Below, piece by piece: positions 1 to 11,002 of a stretch of DNA of 35,515 nt; the first letter of the stretch is position 1, and every line of letters begins with the position of its first letter. The notes beneath the pieces were generated by a model. It ran no database searches, had not been told where the DNA came from, and saw nothing but the letters and a program-made list of their open reading frames with translations. Source of the stretch: Nemertoderma westbladi (Eukaryota; Xenacoelomorpha; Nemertodermatida; Nemertodermatidae); NCBI GenBank assembly GCA_032718475.1, contig JAUCBJ010006320.1, positions 1 to 35,515 of the forward strand, given 5' to 3'. A program made the translations under genes and the position numbers.

Positions 1-255
1 GATAATATCTTAACTAATCAATTCTGCTTGAATGACTTAGATTATTCATTAAAGATAACCTCTAACAAATCATTTATTCATTCGAAAATGAAACGCAATG
101 TGTTTGCAAGATGTCAGATTGGGGGTGCAACATATGTTGGAATTCAAGAAAAGGATTGTTATACATGGATAGACAATCACGGGTATGTAATACAAGGAAT
201 AAATGTTTACGCCGCATTCACATTTACAGATATTTCGCAATGGTCATTGTTATAG
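1..255 (+). other. Open frame at window edge, possible exon end
   Basis: A frame is open from the first base of the window to a stop at 253-255 (84 codons). I do not recognise the peptide; it has scattered Cys and aromatic residues and no low complexity. A good splice-donor-like string GTATGT lies at 183-188 inside the frame, so an exon ending near 182 is possible. A chance open frame in AT-rich DNA is also possible, and nothing upstream is visible to decide. Confidence 0.15.
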
Positions 256-454
256 TAATTGTGAAATCTACTTGAAGCCTTCTTCTGACTATTGGATATA
301 TTTCTTAATAAGTAGCCTCATGCGGTACATTATTCAAGCTGATGTAACACGTCGGAAGTCGGATTTGCACATTTTTAAGCCCAATCATTATGGGTTGGTA
401 TAATTATCTCTTCCCTGTGTTTCGTTTGTTGTGATATAATTTTTTCTACACTGA

Positions 455-2160
455 ACAGCTCAGTCCATGTATCGAACCTGGGTGGAACTAGGCTGCAGCA
501 TTTAAAGCACTGCGACCAAACATTGCTGCACAGTCTTGGATTCGATCCTGGGTGGAAGTAGGCTGCAGTATTTAAGGCACTGCGACCAAACATTGCTGCA
601 CAGTCTTGGAATCGATCATGGTTGGAGTTACGCTGAATTTGAAGTAATGCGACCAAACAGTGCTGCACAGTCTTGGAATAGAACCTGGGTGAAGATACAC
701 TGAATTTGAAGCAGTGCGACCAAACAGTGCTGCACAGTCTTGGAAGCGATCCTGGGTGGAACTAGGCTGCAGTATTTTAAGCACTGCGACCAAACAGTGC
801 AGCACAGTCTTGGAATCTATCCTGGATGGAACTAGACTGCAGTATTTGAAGCACTGCGACCAAGCAGTGCTGCACAGTCTTGGAATAGAACCTAGTTGGA
901 TTGACGCTAAATTTGAAGCACTGTGACCAAACAGTGCTGCACAGTCTTGGAATAGAACCGGGGTGGTCTTACGCTGAATTTGAAGCAATGCGACCAAACA
1001 GTGCTGCACAGTCTTGGAATAGAACCTGGGTGAAGATACGCTGAATTTGAAGCAGTGCGACCAAACAGTGCTGCACAGTCTTGGAATAGAACCGGGGTGG
1101 TCTTACGCTGAATTTGAAGCAATGCGACCAAACAGTGCTGCACAGTCTTGGAATAGAACCTGGGTGAAGATACGCTGAATTTGAAGCAATGCGACCAAAC
1201 AGTGCTGCACAGTCTTGGAATGGAACCTGGGTGAAGATACGCTGAATTTGAAGCAGTGCGACCAAACAGTGCTGCACAGTCTTGGAATAGAACCGGGGTG
1301 GTCTTACGCTGAATTTGAAGCAATGCGACCAAACAGTGCTGCACAGTCTTGGAATAGAACCTGGGTGAAGATACGCTGAATTTGAAGCAATGCGACCAAA
1401 CAGTGCTGCACAGTCTTGGAATAGAACCTGGGTGAAGATACGCTGAATTTGAAGCAGTGCGACCAAACAGTGCTGCACAGTCTTGGAAGCGATCCTGGGT
1501 GGAACTAGGCTGCAGTATTTTAAGCACTGCGACCAAACAGTGCAGCACAGTCTTGGAATCTATCCTGGATGGAACTAGACTGCAGTATTTGAAGCACTGC
1601 GACCAAGCAGTGCTGCACAGTCTTGGAATAGAACCTAGTTGGATTGACGCTAAATTTGAAGCACTGTGACCAAACAGTGCTGCACAGTCTTGGAATAGAA
1701 CCGGGGTGGTCTTACGCTGAATTTGAAGCAATGCGACCAAACAGTGCTGCACAGTCTTGGAATAGAACCGGGGTGGTCTTACGCTGAATTTGAAGCAATG
1801 CGACCAAACAGTGCTGCACAGTCTTGGAATAGAACCTGGGTGAAGATACGCTGAATTTGAAGAAGTGCGACCAAACAGTGCTGCACAGTCTTGGAATAGA
1901 ACCGGGGTGGTCTTACGCTGAATTTGAAGCAATGCGACCAAACAGTGCTGCACAGTCTTGGAATAGAACCTGGGTGAAGATACGCTGAATTTGAAGCAGT
2001 GCGACCAAATAGTGCTGCAGTCTTGGAAGCGATCCTGGGTGGAACTAGGCTGCAGTATTTGAAGCACTGCGACCAAACAGTGCTACACGGACTGCTTGGA
2101 ATAGAACCTAGTTGGATTGACGCTAAATTTGAACCACTGTTCCCAAACAGTGCTGCTCCC
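455..2160. repeat. Minisatellite array, 67- and 70-bp units
   Basis: About 25 tandem units share the core words GCGACCAAACAGTGCTG and CACAGTCTTGGAA. Spacing of the GCGACC word alternates between 67 bp (units with GAAGATACGCTGAATTTG) and 70 bp (units with GGAACTAGGCTGCAG). There is higher-order structure: 714-926 recurs at 1457-1669 with an offset of 743 bp, and similarity extends on both sides. The edge units (near 470-600 and 2075-2160) are the most diverged, as expected for an array homogenised from its centre. The long minus-strand open frames across it are consequences of the repeat and do not look like a gene. Confidence 0.95.
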
Positions 2161-2837
2161 TACAAGGATTGAATCCGGTCTTGATTGAATCCACGAATCC
2201 ACCAACTAACTGGTCTGTCTAATTTATTATTTCTATATGATGTTATGAAGAATAAAAATTGACTTATCAACAGTTATGCAGAGCAAAGTAACTTAGCAAC
2301 GACTGAACGACAGTGTTCAAATTTCATAATACGTATTAAAAATATAACTCCTGGGAATTCTTAACAAGTTTTGAAGCAGAAATAATTTTATTAGAGACGC
2401 TGTGTGACTAACGTGAATGTCAAACAGCGACGTACGTGACAAAATGTGCCACCCCGACAGAGAAAAACAGAGTAATTGTTTCTAAACATGAGGCGTGTAA
2501 AATGCGTTCCATCATTAAATATTTAAGGTTGGTATCTCTGCTAGATATTCGTGCGGTTAACCACACACAGAATTAGCTCCATTTGCTAACCATTTCGTTG
2601 GAAGCTCTAGGGGGTGAGTAATATAATGTCGTTAATCACTATGGATTACGCGCAGGCATTAATGACTCTGTGTGTGCAAATACTTCTGGGTTCCTTACTG
2701 TCTGTGTATACTAGCCATATAATGCTACACGTACGCCAATAACTACACACAATAAACGGACAATTATTGATTCTACTTGGAAACAATACAAAATAGCCAA
2801 AATACCAGAAAAATTCAATCGATGTGATGTCATATTC
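2161..2837. other. AT-rich intergenic stretch, nothing recognised
   Basis: No open frame, RNA gene or repeat that I can support. It is plain AT-rich sequence between two tandem arrays. Confidence 0.6.
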
Positions 2838-3028
2838 AAATTATAGAAGTAGTACAAGATACTAGTGTTTAGGCGTATTCATATGTTAATAACAACAAAT
2901 TATAGAAGTAGTACAAGATACTAGTGTTTAGGCGTATTCATATGTTAATAACAACAAATTATTTAAGTAGTACAAGATACTAGTGTTTAGGCGTATTCAT
3001 ATGTTAATAACAACAAACTATTTAAGAA
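2838..3028. repeat. 59-bp tandem triplicate
   Basis: The word AAATTATAGAAG (third copy AAATTATTTAAG) starts at 2838, 2897 and 2956, giving a 59-bp period with three near-identical copies and a partial fourth start at about 3015. Each unit contains TACTAGTGTTTAGGCG and CATATGTTAATAAC. The open frame starting at 2983 begins inside the repeat, and I do not treat it as a gene. Confidence 0.95.
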
Positions 3029-3505
3029 AGCTGCATGGAGTACATTATGAATCTGAATACAATTTTTTGTTGAGAACATCGTCGTCTTTAATATCATGCG
3101 GAACGGATCCTATTGGTGACCTCGATGTTAAAGTCCGCTCTATAATAATTTCGACAAACAGCTCTCAGTTATTAGTAGTGCCATCCCATGACTGCCACTA
3201 TGCCATATGCATGCATGTATATTATATATTTAATTATATGGTCAGAGATTCCCAAACACATTTAATTCTTTCATACCAAATAGTACGTATCTGAAAGAAC
3301 TTAGTTTTAGATTCATGAAAAACTCAACAAATTCAAACGGAGTTGTTGCAATTGAACATGAACACAGTGATAAAAAGAGCCACACATATTCATAAATACT
3401 TACAGTTTTGTGTTTTTTTCACTTACTGGTCTGTATGTATGCTTTACTAGTTATATGTATACTTATTTATCAAATATATTTATATGTACGCAATTATTAT
3501 TAAAT
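3029..3505. other. AT-rich stretch, nothing recognised
   Basis: Contains an open frame to 3294 with no recognisable domain and no supported start. The remainder is AT-rich spacer leading into the LINE relic. Confidence 0.5.
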
Positions 3506-5325
3506 TAAATGTTATTTGCAGCTGAAAATGACTCCCTGAATATGCGTAATATTCCAGGGTGGAACGAGAATGTACGAAATTTTAAAAATTCTACGAAAAG
3601 TTCGAACATTCTCGAATGGTTTTTAAGCAGTGAAGAGATGCAGGCTCGCCCCATCAGGATGAACTGCATCGGCAGTATCTTAAAAGTAAGGCGTCTTTCA
3701 AAAGATCCTTACGTCAGTGTTAGAGAAATACGGCTGCTTTTAAAGCAGATAAACTGGCATCCTCACATTTAGAGAAGGATAGTCGTGATTTTTGGAACAA
3801 TGTTAAAAAGGAAAATAATATTAATGTGCCATTACCTAATGTTGTTGGTGGTGCGGTCGGTGCAAAACAAATATGCAATATGTTTAAAGATTCTTATTCC
3901 GAATTATTTAATTGTAATTCTTCAAATAATGAATTTCATATACGTAGTGTAGATGAGCCTTTATCCCATACTAATTTCTCCTCAGATATGATTATTAGTC
4001 CTGAGGAAATAAGTTGTGCAATTTCCAATCTTAAGGCTGGTAAAGCAGCTGGACCTGGTGGAATTAGTGCCGAGAATTTTATATTTGGTGAATGCGATAT
4101 ACTTAATGTTCTATTGTCCATCATTCTATGTACAATAAATCTCCATGGTTACCTTTCTGATAGCTTAATACATAATCATTCTTGTGCCTATAATTTAGGA
4201 TAAAAACAGCCCCATTGATGATAAAGGTAACTATCGACCGATAGCGTTGTCTGATATCTTTGGCAAATTATTCGAATATATTTTATTTGCTCGTATTGAA
4301 TCGTTTTTGATTACAAGTGATTTCGAGTTTTCGTTTAAGTCAAAGAGTGGTACCGAATTATGTGTTTATAGCTTAAAAGAGGTTATAGATTACTATCTTC
4401 ACAATGCTTCATCTGTTTATGTATGCTTTCTTGATGCTAGTAAGGCATTTGATAGAATAGTTCATGATAAACTCTTTCACAAATTATTAGATAGGAATAT
4501 ACCATTATATAGTGTTAGAACTTTAGTTTACTGGTATCGGTTTCAAACTCTACAGGTCAAATAGGGATTTTTAATGTGTATATGGATAATTTATCGGATA
4601 TACTATTATGCACTAATGTTGGATGCATGTTTGATGGTTCTAGAATTAACCATCTCATTTACGCTGACGACATCTGTTTATTATCTAACTCTGCCGTAGG
4701 TTTACAATTACTAATAAATACGTGTTTTGATTACAGTATCAGCCACAGTATTTTGTTTAACCTAAAGAAATCAAAGGTTATGTTTTTCAATCACCGTTCG
4801 AGCAACCTAGTTAATATGGCACCTATGTATTTACACGATAGAGTAATTTCTAGAACCGATAAATATATTTACTTAGGGCACGTCATTCATGAAAGTAGAG
4901 ATGATGATTACGATATCAAGAATGTAACTAGAGGCTTATATGCACGTGCAAATACATTATGTAGGAAATTTGGTAACTGTACGAACTCCGTGAAACTTAC
5001 ACTTTTTAGGTCATATATCACTCCACTATATTGTAACGCTTTATGGTCGTCTTTGAATTATTCTGAATATGTATATAACCGTCTTAAGGTTGCTTATAAT
5101 TCGGCTGCACGTATGTTTTCCAAATTGCCTTTCCGTTCTAGTATGTCATTATTTTTTGGTTTAACAATATACCGTGTTTCATTCACATTCGATATAGATC
5201 TATACAAAGTTTGTACAATAGGGTTAATGTATAATATTGTTTCACGGGTTAATAGGTGCACAATACATAGTTCTAGGATCTTCAATAACATATTTGTCAA
5301 TAATAATTTACATACAGTATAGTCG
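3506..5325 (+). pseudogene. Decayed LINE reverse transcriptase (CR1/jockey-like)
   Basis: This is a broken non-LTR retrotransposon ORF2. Recognisable parts in order are: a linker with IPGWNENV near 3550; SRDFWNNVKK near 3780-3810; LKAGKAAGPGGIS near 4030-4070; NYRPIAL near 4231-4251; reverse transcriptase motif A, FLDASKAFD, with Asp codons at 4433-4435 and 4451-4453; the catalytic YADD at 4660-4671; YLGHVIH near 4870-4890; and a long C-terminal tail ending at 5322. The endonuclease is missing (5' truncation). The frame changes near 3770, near 4170-4190 and near 4565. At 4565-4575 the block that should carry motif B (NGVRQGG..LSP) has been deleted. A lysine codon also appears mutated to TAG near 4198. 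The exact clade is inferred from the motif style only. It cannot be functional. Confidence 0.88.
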
Positions 5326-5643
5326 CTTAACGACGATAATATCCAACAGTATTACATTATACAACTTCTCCTATGTGCTATTAATTATTATTATGGGTTG
5401 ATGTTAATTTTAATATTAATTGTTAGTAGTAGTAGTCGAACGGTTATGCGGCCCGTCCAGCCTATAATAAACACAATTCAGTGAAGTGATTCAGCGCAAA
5501 CAATAATAATTAATTAATAATAATATCTAATAGAATACCCATAAGCACAAAAGTCCAAAAATAATTACTTTAAGGGGGGAAAAAATAAATTTATGTTATT
5601 ATAACTTGTTACTCATTCAAAAAATATTCTAAAACATCATCTA
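5326..5643. other. Probable LINE 3' flank and AT-rich spacer
   Basis: AT-rich sequence with a TAATAA-rich stretch near 5500-5540 that could be the simple-repeat tail of the LINE relic. No gene is seen. Confidence 0.35.
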
Positions 5644-5805
5644 TTAAATTGCACAATACTTTAAGTCATCATTTAGGAAAAGATCAGATAAATTTAGATA
5701 GTTAATCACAGAATATTTGTCACGAAAACTTTGAGTTAAGGGGCAAAACAAAACAGCATGTGTTTCATCTTGAACTGAATGACCGTCGCAGGAGCAAACA
5801 CGCTG
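5644..5805 (-). pseudogene. LINE ORF2 C-terminal remnant with CxC...H...C motif
   Basis: On the minus strand an open stretch of about 54 codons ends with TAA at 5644-5646. It begins near VCSCDGHS (CSC codons at 5788-5796) and continues to DETHAVLFCP and FRDKY. A Cys pair followed by an acidic-Glu-x-His-x4-Cys pattern and an aromatic-rich tail is typical of the C terminus of many LINE reverse transcriptases. It is too short and isolated to be a gene; an in-frame TAA lies just upstream, near 5809-5811. It lies in the opposite orientation to the LINE at 3506-5325, so it is probably a separate insertion. Family placement is an inference from the motif. Confidence 0.45.
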
Positions 5806-5981
5806 TTACCTGGAATAAAGTATAAATATAAAATATTTATCGTATAACATAAGTTTCATGTTACTTTTGTGTAAAATAATAACGAATACAGGGATTTATT
5901 AGATACATTCATGACATTATATTATCTATCAAATATAATAAAACTGTGCTTGTGCGATGTCACCGATATACCCCGAATATG

Positions 5982-6367
5982 GGGGATATTAATGGAGTTA
6001 TCAACAATGTCCAGCAGCTACTGATGTCACCCACTGACTCCCCCCATATTAATGGAGTTATCAACAATGTCCAGCAGCTACTGATGTCACCGACTCCCCC
6101 CATATTAATGGAGTTATCAACAATGTCCAGCAGCTACTGATGTCACCGACTCCCCCCATATTAATGGAGTTATCAACAATGTCCAGGAGCTACTGATGTC
6201 ACCGACTCCCCCATATTAATGGAGTTATCAACAATGTCCAGCAGCTACTGATGTCACCGACTCCCCCCATATTAATGGAGTTATCAACAATGTCCAGCAG
6301 CTACTGATGTCACCGACTGACTCCCCCATATTAATGGAGTTATCAACAATGTCCAGCATCTACTGAT
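5982..6367. repeat. 55-60-bp tandem array, 7 copies
   Basis: The word TTAATGGAGTTATC recurs at 5989, 6049, 6105, 6161, 6216, 6272 and 6331. Unit length varies (60, 56, 56, 55, 56 and 59 bp) because of a C-run of 5-6 bases and a CCACTGACT/CGACTGACT variant. Each unit holds CATATTAATGG and CAGCAGCTACTGATGTCAC. The last copy reads CAGCATCTACTGAT and then diverges. Confidence 0.95.
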
Positions 6368-6637
6368 TTTCATGCGAAGAATTTATAAACCCGGTACAGT
6401 CTTTGTATATTTGTTTAGTCATGCATGCCAAACAAACATACCGTTAATGGCGGTTCACAAACACTGCCCCGAAGTTTCAGCTTCGAAGAAAAATAATACC
6501 CAATTTGTTTAAGTAGATTTCCGGAAAAAGGTAAGAAGACTTATTGCAAAATAAACAGCCATATAATCTGTTTCTATGACTAAGACTTTCACTGTTCTCT
6601 AATGGAACAGTGACTACTGTTGACGGTGACACAGAAT

Positions 6638-7231
6638 AATCGGTTATGGGGATTCAGGGAGACACACTTGCGCCATTCTTGTTCATAATTGTGGTTTAAC
6701 TATATTCTACGCATGTCCTTAGATCATCATAATGATGAGGGGGTGATGATAACTCCACTCCTCTATGGGAGTCCATGCTGGGCTCTAACTGCTGAGGACA
6801 CCAAATCTCTGGATGGCACATTCACAAGAATGCTACGCCGGGTTCATTGTGTCAAGTACAATGCACACATCTCCAACCAGACACTATACAACATTGGAGG
6901 TGTCTCATTGGTTCCCCCAAGCTTGACCCTAGAACAAAGTCGCCTCCGCTTTGCAGGACATTGCTTTCGCCGTGAGGACAAGCCAGTGCATAATCATGTG
7001 CTTTGGCAGCCTCATGTAGTGACTAAGCATGGTGGACAGACCAAGACTTTCTTGAGACGCATCTTAAAGGATACTGGCCTTGAATATGCGGATGATCTAG
7101 CAAATGTCATGGGTGATAGTGGCAGCGCGATTTTGTCGACAGGCCGGCACAGCATTCTTAAAAATGCAGCTGCAATGCAGCATATCGATCCTAGTAGTAG
7201 TTCTAATGGAGCAGGTTACCTTGAACTGTAA
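6638..7231 (+). pseudogene. LINE reverse transcriptase relic, internally deleted
   Basis: A second LINE family. At about 6643-6693 one frame reads a motif-B-like segment with QGDTLAPFLFIIVV (QGD codons 6655-6663). After a frame change it reads NYILRMSLDHHNDEG (near 6700-6740) and then jumps to LLYGSPCWALT (near 6757-6790), so the region that should hold the catalytic YADD box is deleted. The remaining C-terminal domain (TRMLRRVH, RLRFAGHCFR, VLWQPH, HGGQTKTFLRRILKDTGL) is open to the stop at 7229-7231. It is a non-functional relic. Part of it recurs at 32289-32412. Confidence 0.85.
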
Positions 7232-9990
7232 TCAGAAACACTGCAGGTTGACTATTGTTTACATCAGACGGGAGAGTTTTCAGACGAAGAATCCGTCCAG
7301 CATCTCACCATTATTCGAATAGCGATCTCCCGTTTTACGTTTTTTTCGCGACATGTTTTCGGTATGCAATTAAAGTTTAGGCACTGTAAGTAGTATTTAT
7401 TTTATTATTGTAAGTAGTTTGAATTTATTGTATTTATTCTGTATTAACTATCTCCATTTTTGTTGAGACATTTGGGATTTACACGGAGGGATTTTGATTT
7501 TGCCGGCGAATGCCTACAGTAGGCCCCTATTATATGTAACATCACAATATCGGAGGGTCGATAGTTTTTTTACTTATTTTTTACTTATTTTTACTATATC
7601 TTTACAAGTTGACACAAATAAACACGCATATTCACGAAAACTTTGTTAGTCTATTTGTCTAGACGCATATTATCGTATGTGAAACGGAAATCGATTGTAA
7701 CCAAGTCAGGTTAGGTCCTAAATAGTTTGTGTATTAGGGCCAGTTAGAAGGTGAACTTTACAACCAACAACCAAAAGAACAGAAATTAGGCCTACATTGA
7801 GTTCAAGCCCTACGGAATGTATTTATTTACATACATACTTTAGTTTAGTAGCGTTTTATGGTCTGGTGGTGTTTAAATTGCGCTTATTAATTGGTTATTG
7901 TGTCAGCAGACCAGACCCAGACAGTTAGTAGGCCCTATTGTTGGGCCAAATTATCAAGCAAGTATATTTACTCCTGTACGAACAGAGAAGATGTTGAGCT
8001 ATCATTTACTTTCACTAAACACAAAAATTGATGATTTATTTACTTATCCAATATTGTTGTTTCTGATGGTAATTTAAGTTTAGTAGGATAGACTGCCAAC
8101 AGAGTAACTAGATAGTGTAACTTGACGGCCAAATATATCAAATAAACTACAATTAGATAGTGTGATACCGATGAAGTTGGCAGAATGCGGTGGGGGTGGA
8201 TTTTAGATAAACACAATGTTAAGTAACAGGTGCATGAACCTGATATTTAGTAAGTTAAATTAATGTAGGGAGGAAGGTCAACCTGTATTAGGACACTATA
8301 TTCCAGGACTTATATTTCAATTTTTTTTATTCCGACAATCCTGTCCCTTTTAAATACACGGGAGTCGGTGTCGGAATATAATTATAATCTGTTGTAGCGG
8401 TAACTACTCCACATCCACTACTCGAGGCCTAAAGCTATGTTGTAGATATTATTATTATTATTAATCACGTCAAGTTGTAAATATTTTATTTAACAAAATA
8501 CTAAAAAATGACAAAATGGTTTGCAGCTGGACGAGTTTAATTAAATTAAATTGAATTTTGTTGTTGGGAACCAAAAGACAGGACAGCAACTGACATGTGA
8601 CATGACTACAACTGGCTCAGTAATTATCCGACTTACACAGTAAATCGATAGAGTATTATATTGTAAAAGATAATGATTACGGTGTAAATAGGCCTACTCA
8701 GTAGGAAAGACTTCAGTAATCCACTCTCCATGTATTTATAGGAAGCCGTTTACACAATAGCCAAGCCTAGTGGATTGTGAGAACATATTACTTTCAATTA
8801 ATCAGCTTATGGTAATATTATGCTGAAAGTTTATAAAACATATTTTGCGCTAGAATTCAATCTTTTTGTTAATTTTGTTGACACTTTTTTGCGCGTTTTT
8901 TGTGGTGCAATAAGTCAGGGAAATATAAAAGGAATGCAGCAAAAGGTGAGAAAAACACAGCAGAAATAAAGACGTCAATTAACAAAATTTTTTATGTATT
9001 ATTCTAACGAAAATTATCCGTTAAGGAGTGCTTACTTTATTATATATTAAACAGTAGAGTCACAAAGTGCGATTTGGTGAGCGTTGGGCCTCTAAATTAC
9101 TTTACGTTAATAGACTAGATAAGGCAAAGGTGAGATAAATTGGCTTTATAAAATAACTTAAATTGGCCCCATAATAGCTAGTAAATAATGTTTGTTGTCC
9201 ATTCCACCCGCTAGAAAAACGGTAAGTCTTTTCATGCTGGAGTTTGTAAACAACAGAAAAGGGGAACCCGCCCAATTAGTGCACTGTGTGACATCGCAGG
9301 GGAATAAGTCGCAAAGAAGGGCTAAGGAATTAATAGCAGTTTGTAGCCCGAGGGTAGGACACCTCAGTATGCGAGGCTCGGCCCGACCCGGCCCGGCCCC
9401 AGTTCCTATAGAGGAGAGGTCACCCAACCACGGAGCCCCCCTCCCGGTTCGCCCAACAGCTACCGCGCCTCGTTAATTCTGGTTGCCACATTGTTTCCCC
9501 ACATTGGGATGCCACAGGCGCAACACCTACATTGTGCAATGCTGCTTTGAAAACAACGCCGCTATACAGCAATTACGTTGTAGGGCAACATGATTGGGGC
9601 TCCTGCGCTCACCCAAAGGGCCCATTCCTTATGTTGCGAGCCCCAAACTCGCTGAAATTGGGTACCTAAATCAGGACGATAATACTCGTAAAGTGGCCTG
9701 ACAAGTTAAGCCTCGAGGGCCAAGAACAACCAGTGTTGTTTAAACTCTGTGTTTCTTTACTTAATTGGAATTTATGGACCTCCGCTTGTTAATCTGTACT
9801 TTTTGATGAGAAGCAATCCAAGCGATCCATTTGATTCATACATAAGATTTACTAATATCTTTTGTTGTATTCAAAATGAACTGTATTGTGAAAATTCGAA
9901 GAAAATACCAAGACCAGGAAATTTCGATAAATGAAACTGTAAGTTTTGCTGTATCATAAAGTTTAAACGGAGACTAATGATAGACACGAA
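7232..9990. other. Long gene-free AT-rich stretch
   Basis: I see no coding region longer than chance, no tRNA-like fold and no tandem array beyond a short ATT microsatellite near 8450. The part from about 9340 to 9480 is markedly GC-richer than its surroundings (CCCGACCCGGCCCGGCCCC near 9380-9400). Two overlapping open frames there on opposite strands have no recognisable domain. Confidence 0.55.
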
Positions 9991-10078
9991 GTGGGGACTT
10001 CGCGCAGCACGAAGTTGGCAGAGCCTTAGCGAATTGACACTGTTAGGGGGTAGGTCAATTTATGCAAATAGTCACGTT

Positions 10079-10091
10079 GGCCCTCTAGCGG
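10079..10091 (-). promoter_or_regulatory. CTCF-like motif 1 in the fold-back element
   Basis: The minus strand reads CCGCTAGAGGGCC, close to the CTCF core known from bilaterians (CCRCNAGRGGGC-type). A motif match only; occupancy is not shown. Confidence 0.3.
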
Positions 10092-10223
10092 CAGACTGGA
10101 GAACTGCAGATGGATTCGCCTCCTTTGAAAGTCACAGCTAATGGTCTAATACATATCTGCCAAGTTTCAGCTTAAACGGATTAAAAGCAAAGAAATGGGA
10201 GGGCATTTAATGTTTAGACATGT

Positions 10224-10236
10224 GGCCCTCTAGCGG
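10224..10236 (-). promoter_or_regulatory. CTCF-like motif 2 in the fold-back element
   Basis: The same 13-base word as at 10079-10091, in the same orientation 145 bp away, and inside the same inverted-repeat element. A motif match only. Confidence 0.3.
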
Positions 10237-10362
10237 GAGACCATTGCACTGATGGTGTCTGAAAGTCTCTCAAAAATCTCAACTTTTGCTCATATTGATA
10301 CCTACAAATTTTCAACTTGGCAGCTTTAAATCCGACAAAGTTATTAGCATGTCAAAATCGTA

Positions 10363-10373
10363 ACGACGACGAC

Positions 10374-10462
<89 letters not shown>

Positions 10463-10464
10463 CA
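10363..10464. repeat. GAC trinucleotide microsatellite
   Basis: About 34 ACG/GAC triplets, interrupted by CAA near 10379 and again near 10436, end exactly where the right arm of the fold-back element begins. Poly-Asp and poly-Arg open frames across it are artefacts of the triplet period. Confidence 0.97.
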
Positions 10465-10540
10465 ACTATTTGCATAAATTGACCCACCCCCTAACAGTGT
10501 CAATTCGCTAAGGCTCCGCCAACTTCGTGGCTCGCCCCAC

Positions 10541-11002
10541 AATAAATTACTGTTGGCCGGCTAAAGATAACGATTAATTCATATTACTGGGAGAGCTGAC
10601 TTTCGTCGTTTGGGAATTCATCATTAGCTTGGCTTGCATGAACTTGATGATCTTGCTATTATTGAATTACTGTACCTATTGAACTTTACAAATTCCACCA
10701 GTAAGTCTATAGGCCCGGCTACCAGTAGGCCTACTCTAGTGTATAATATGATTTAAAATTATGCTTTTAGGAAGGCGAACTACAGTATTTAATATCACCT
10801 ATAATGGTAGTATATTTAATCAATTAACTGTACCCAATTAAGGGTCTACATACAATTGTACAACTCCAGTATACAGTACGTAAATTAGACATGAATTTAT
10901 ACATTATTAAATACAATTACCGGATAATAATATAACAGAATGGAATATACAATGGAATGGAATAGAACAGAACAGAATATAATAGATAGTTAATGCTTTT
11001 AT
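10541..11002. other. AT-rich spacer, nothing recognised
   Basis: No gene is seen. A short degenerate GGAAT/GAACA-type simple repeat lies near 10940-10985. Confidence 0.5.

Larger units (their letters stand above)
9991..10540. mobile_element. Fold-back / MITE-like element with 65-bp inverted arms
   Basis: The arm 10008-10072 is the reverse complement of 10465-10529 over all 65 positions with only two mismatches, both transitions. A further match of GTGGGG (9991-9996) to CCCCAC (10535-10540) continues outward across a small indel. The ~390-bp interior has no open frame of note. It carries two direct copies of GGCCCTCTAGCGG 145 bp apart and, against the right arm, a GAC microsatellite. I see no clear target-site duplication, so the outer boundaries are approximate. 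A non-autonomous DNA transposon or fold-back element is the likeliest reading; a local inverted duplication is the alternative. Confidence 0.75.

Noticed and set aside
541-570. tRNA B-box-like word GATTCGATCC in the first array
   Set aside because: Only some units have it, there is no matching A box and the stem does not pair, so a tRNA-derived SINE origin is not supported.
907-2076. 389-codon minus-strand open frame over the 67/70-bp array
   Set aside because: It is purely a translation of repeat units whose mixed lengths change frame, with no domain.
10312-10542. Poly-Arg and poly-Asp open frames
   Set aside because: Translation of the GAC microsatellite on either strand.
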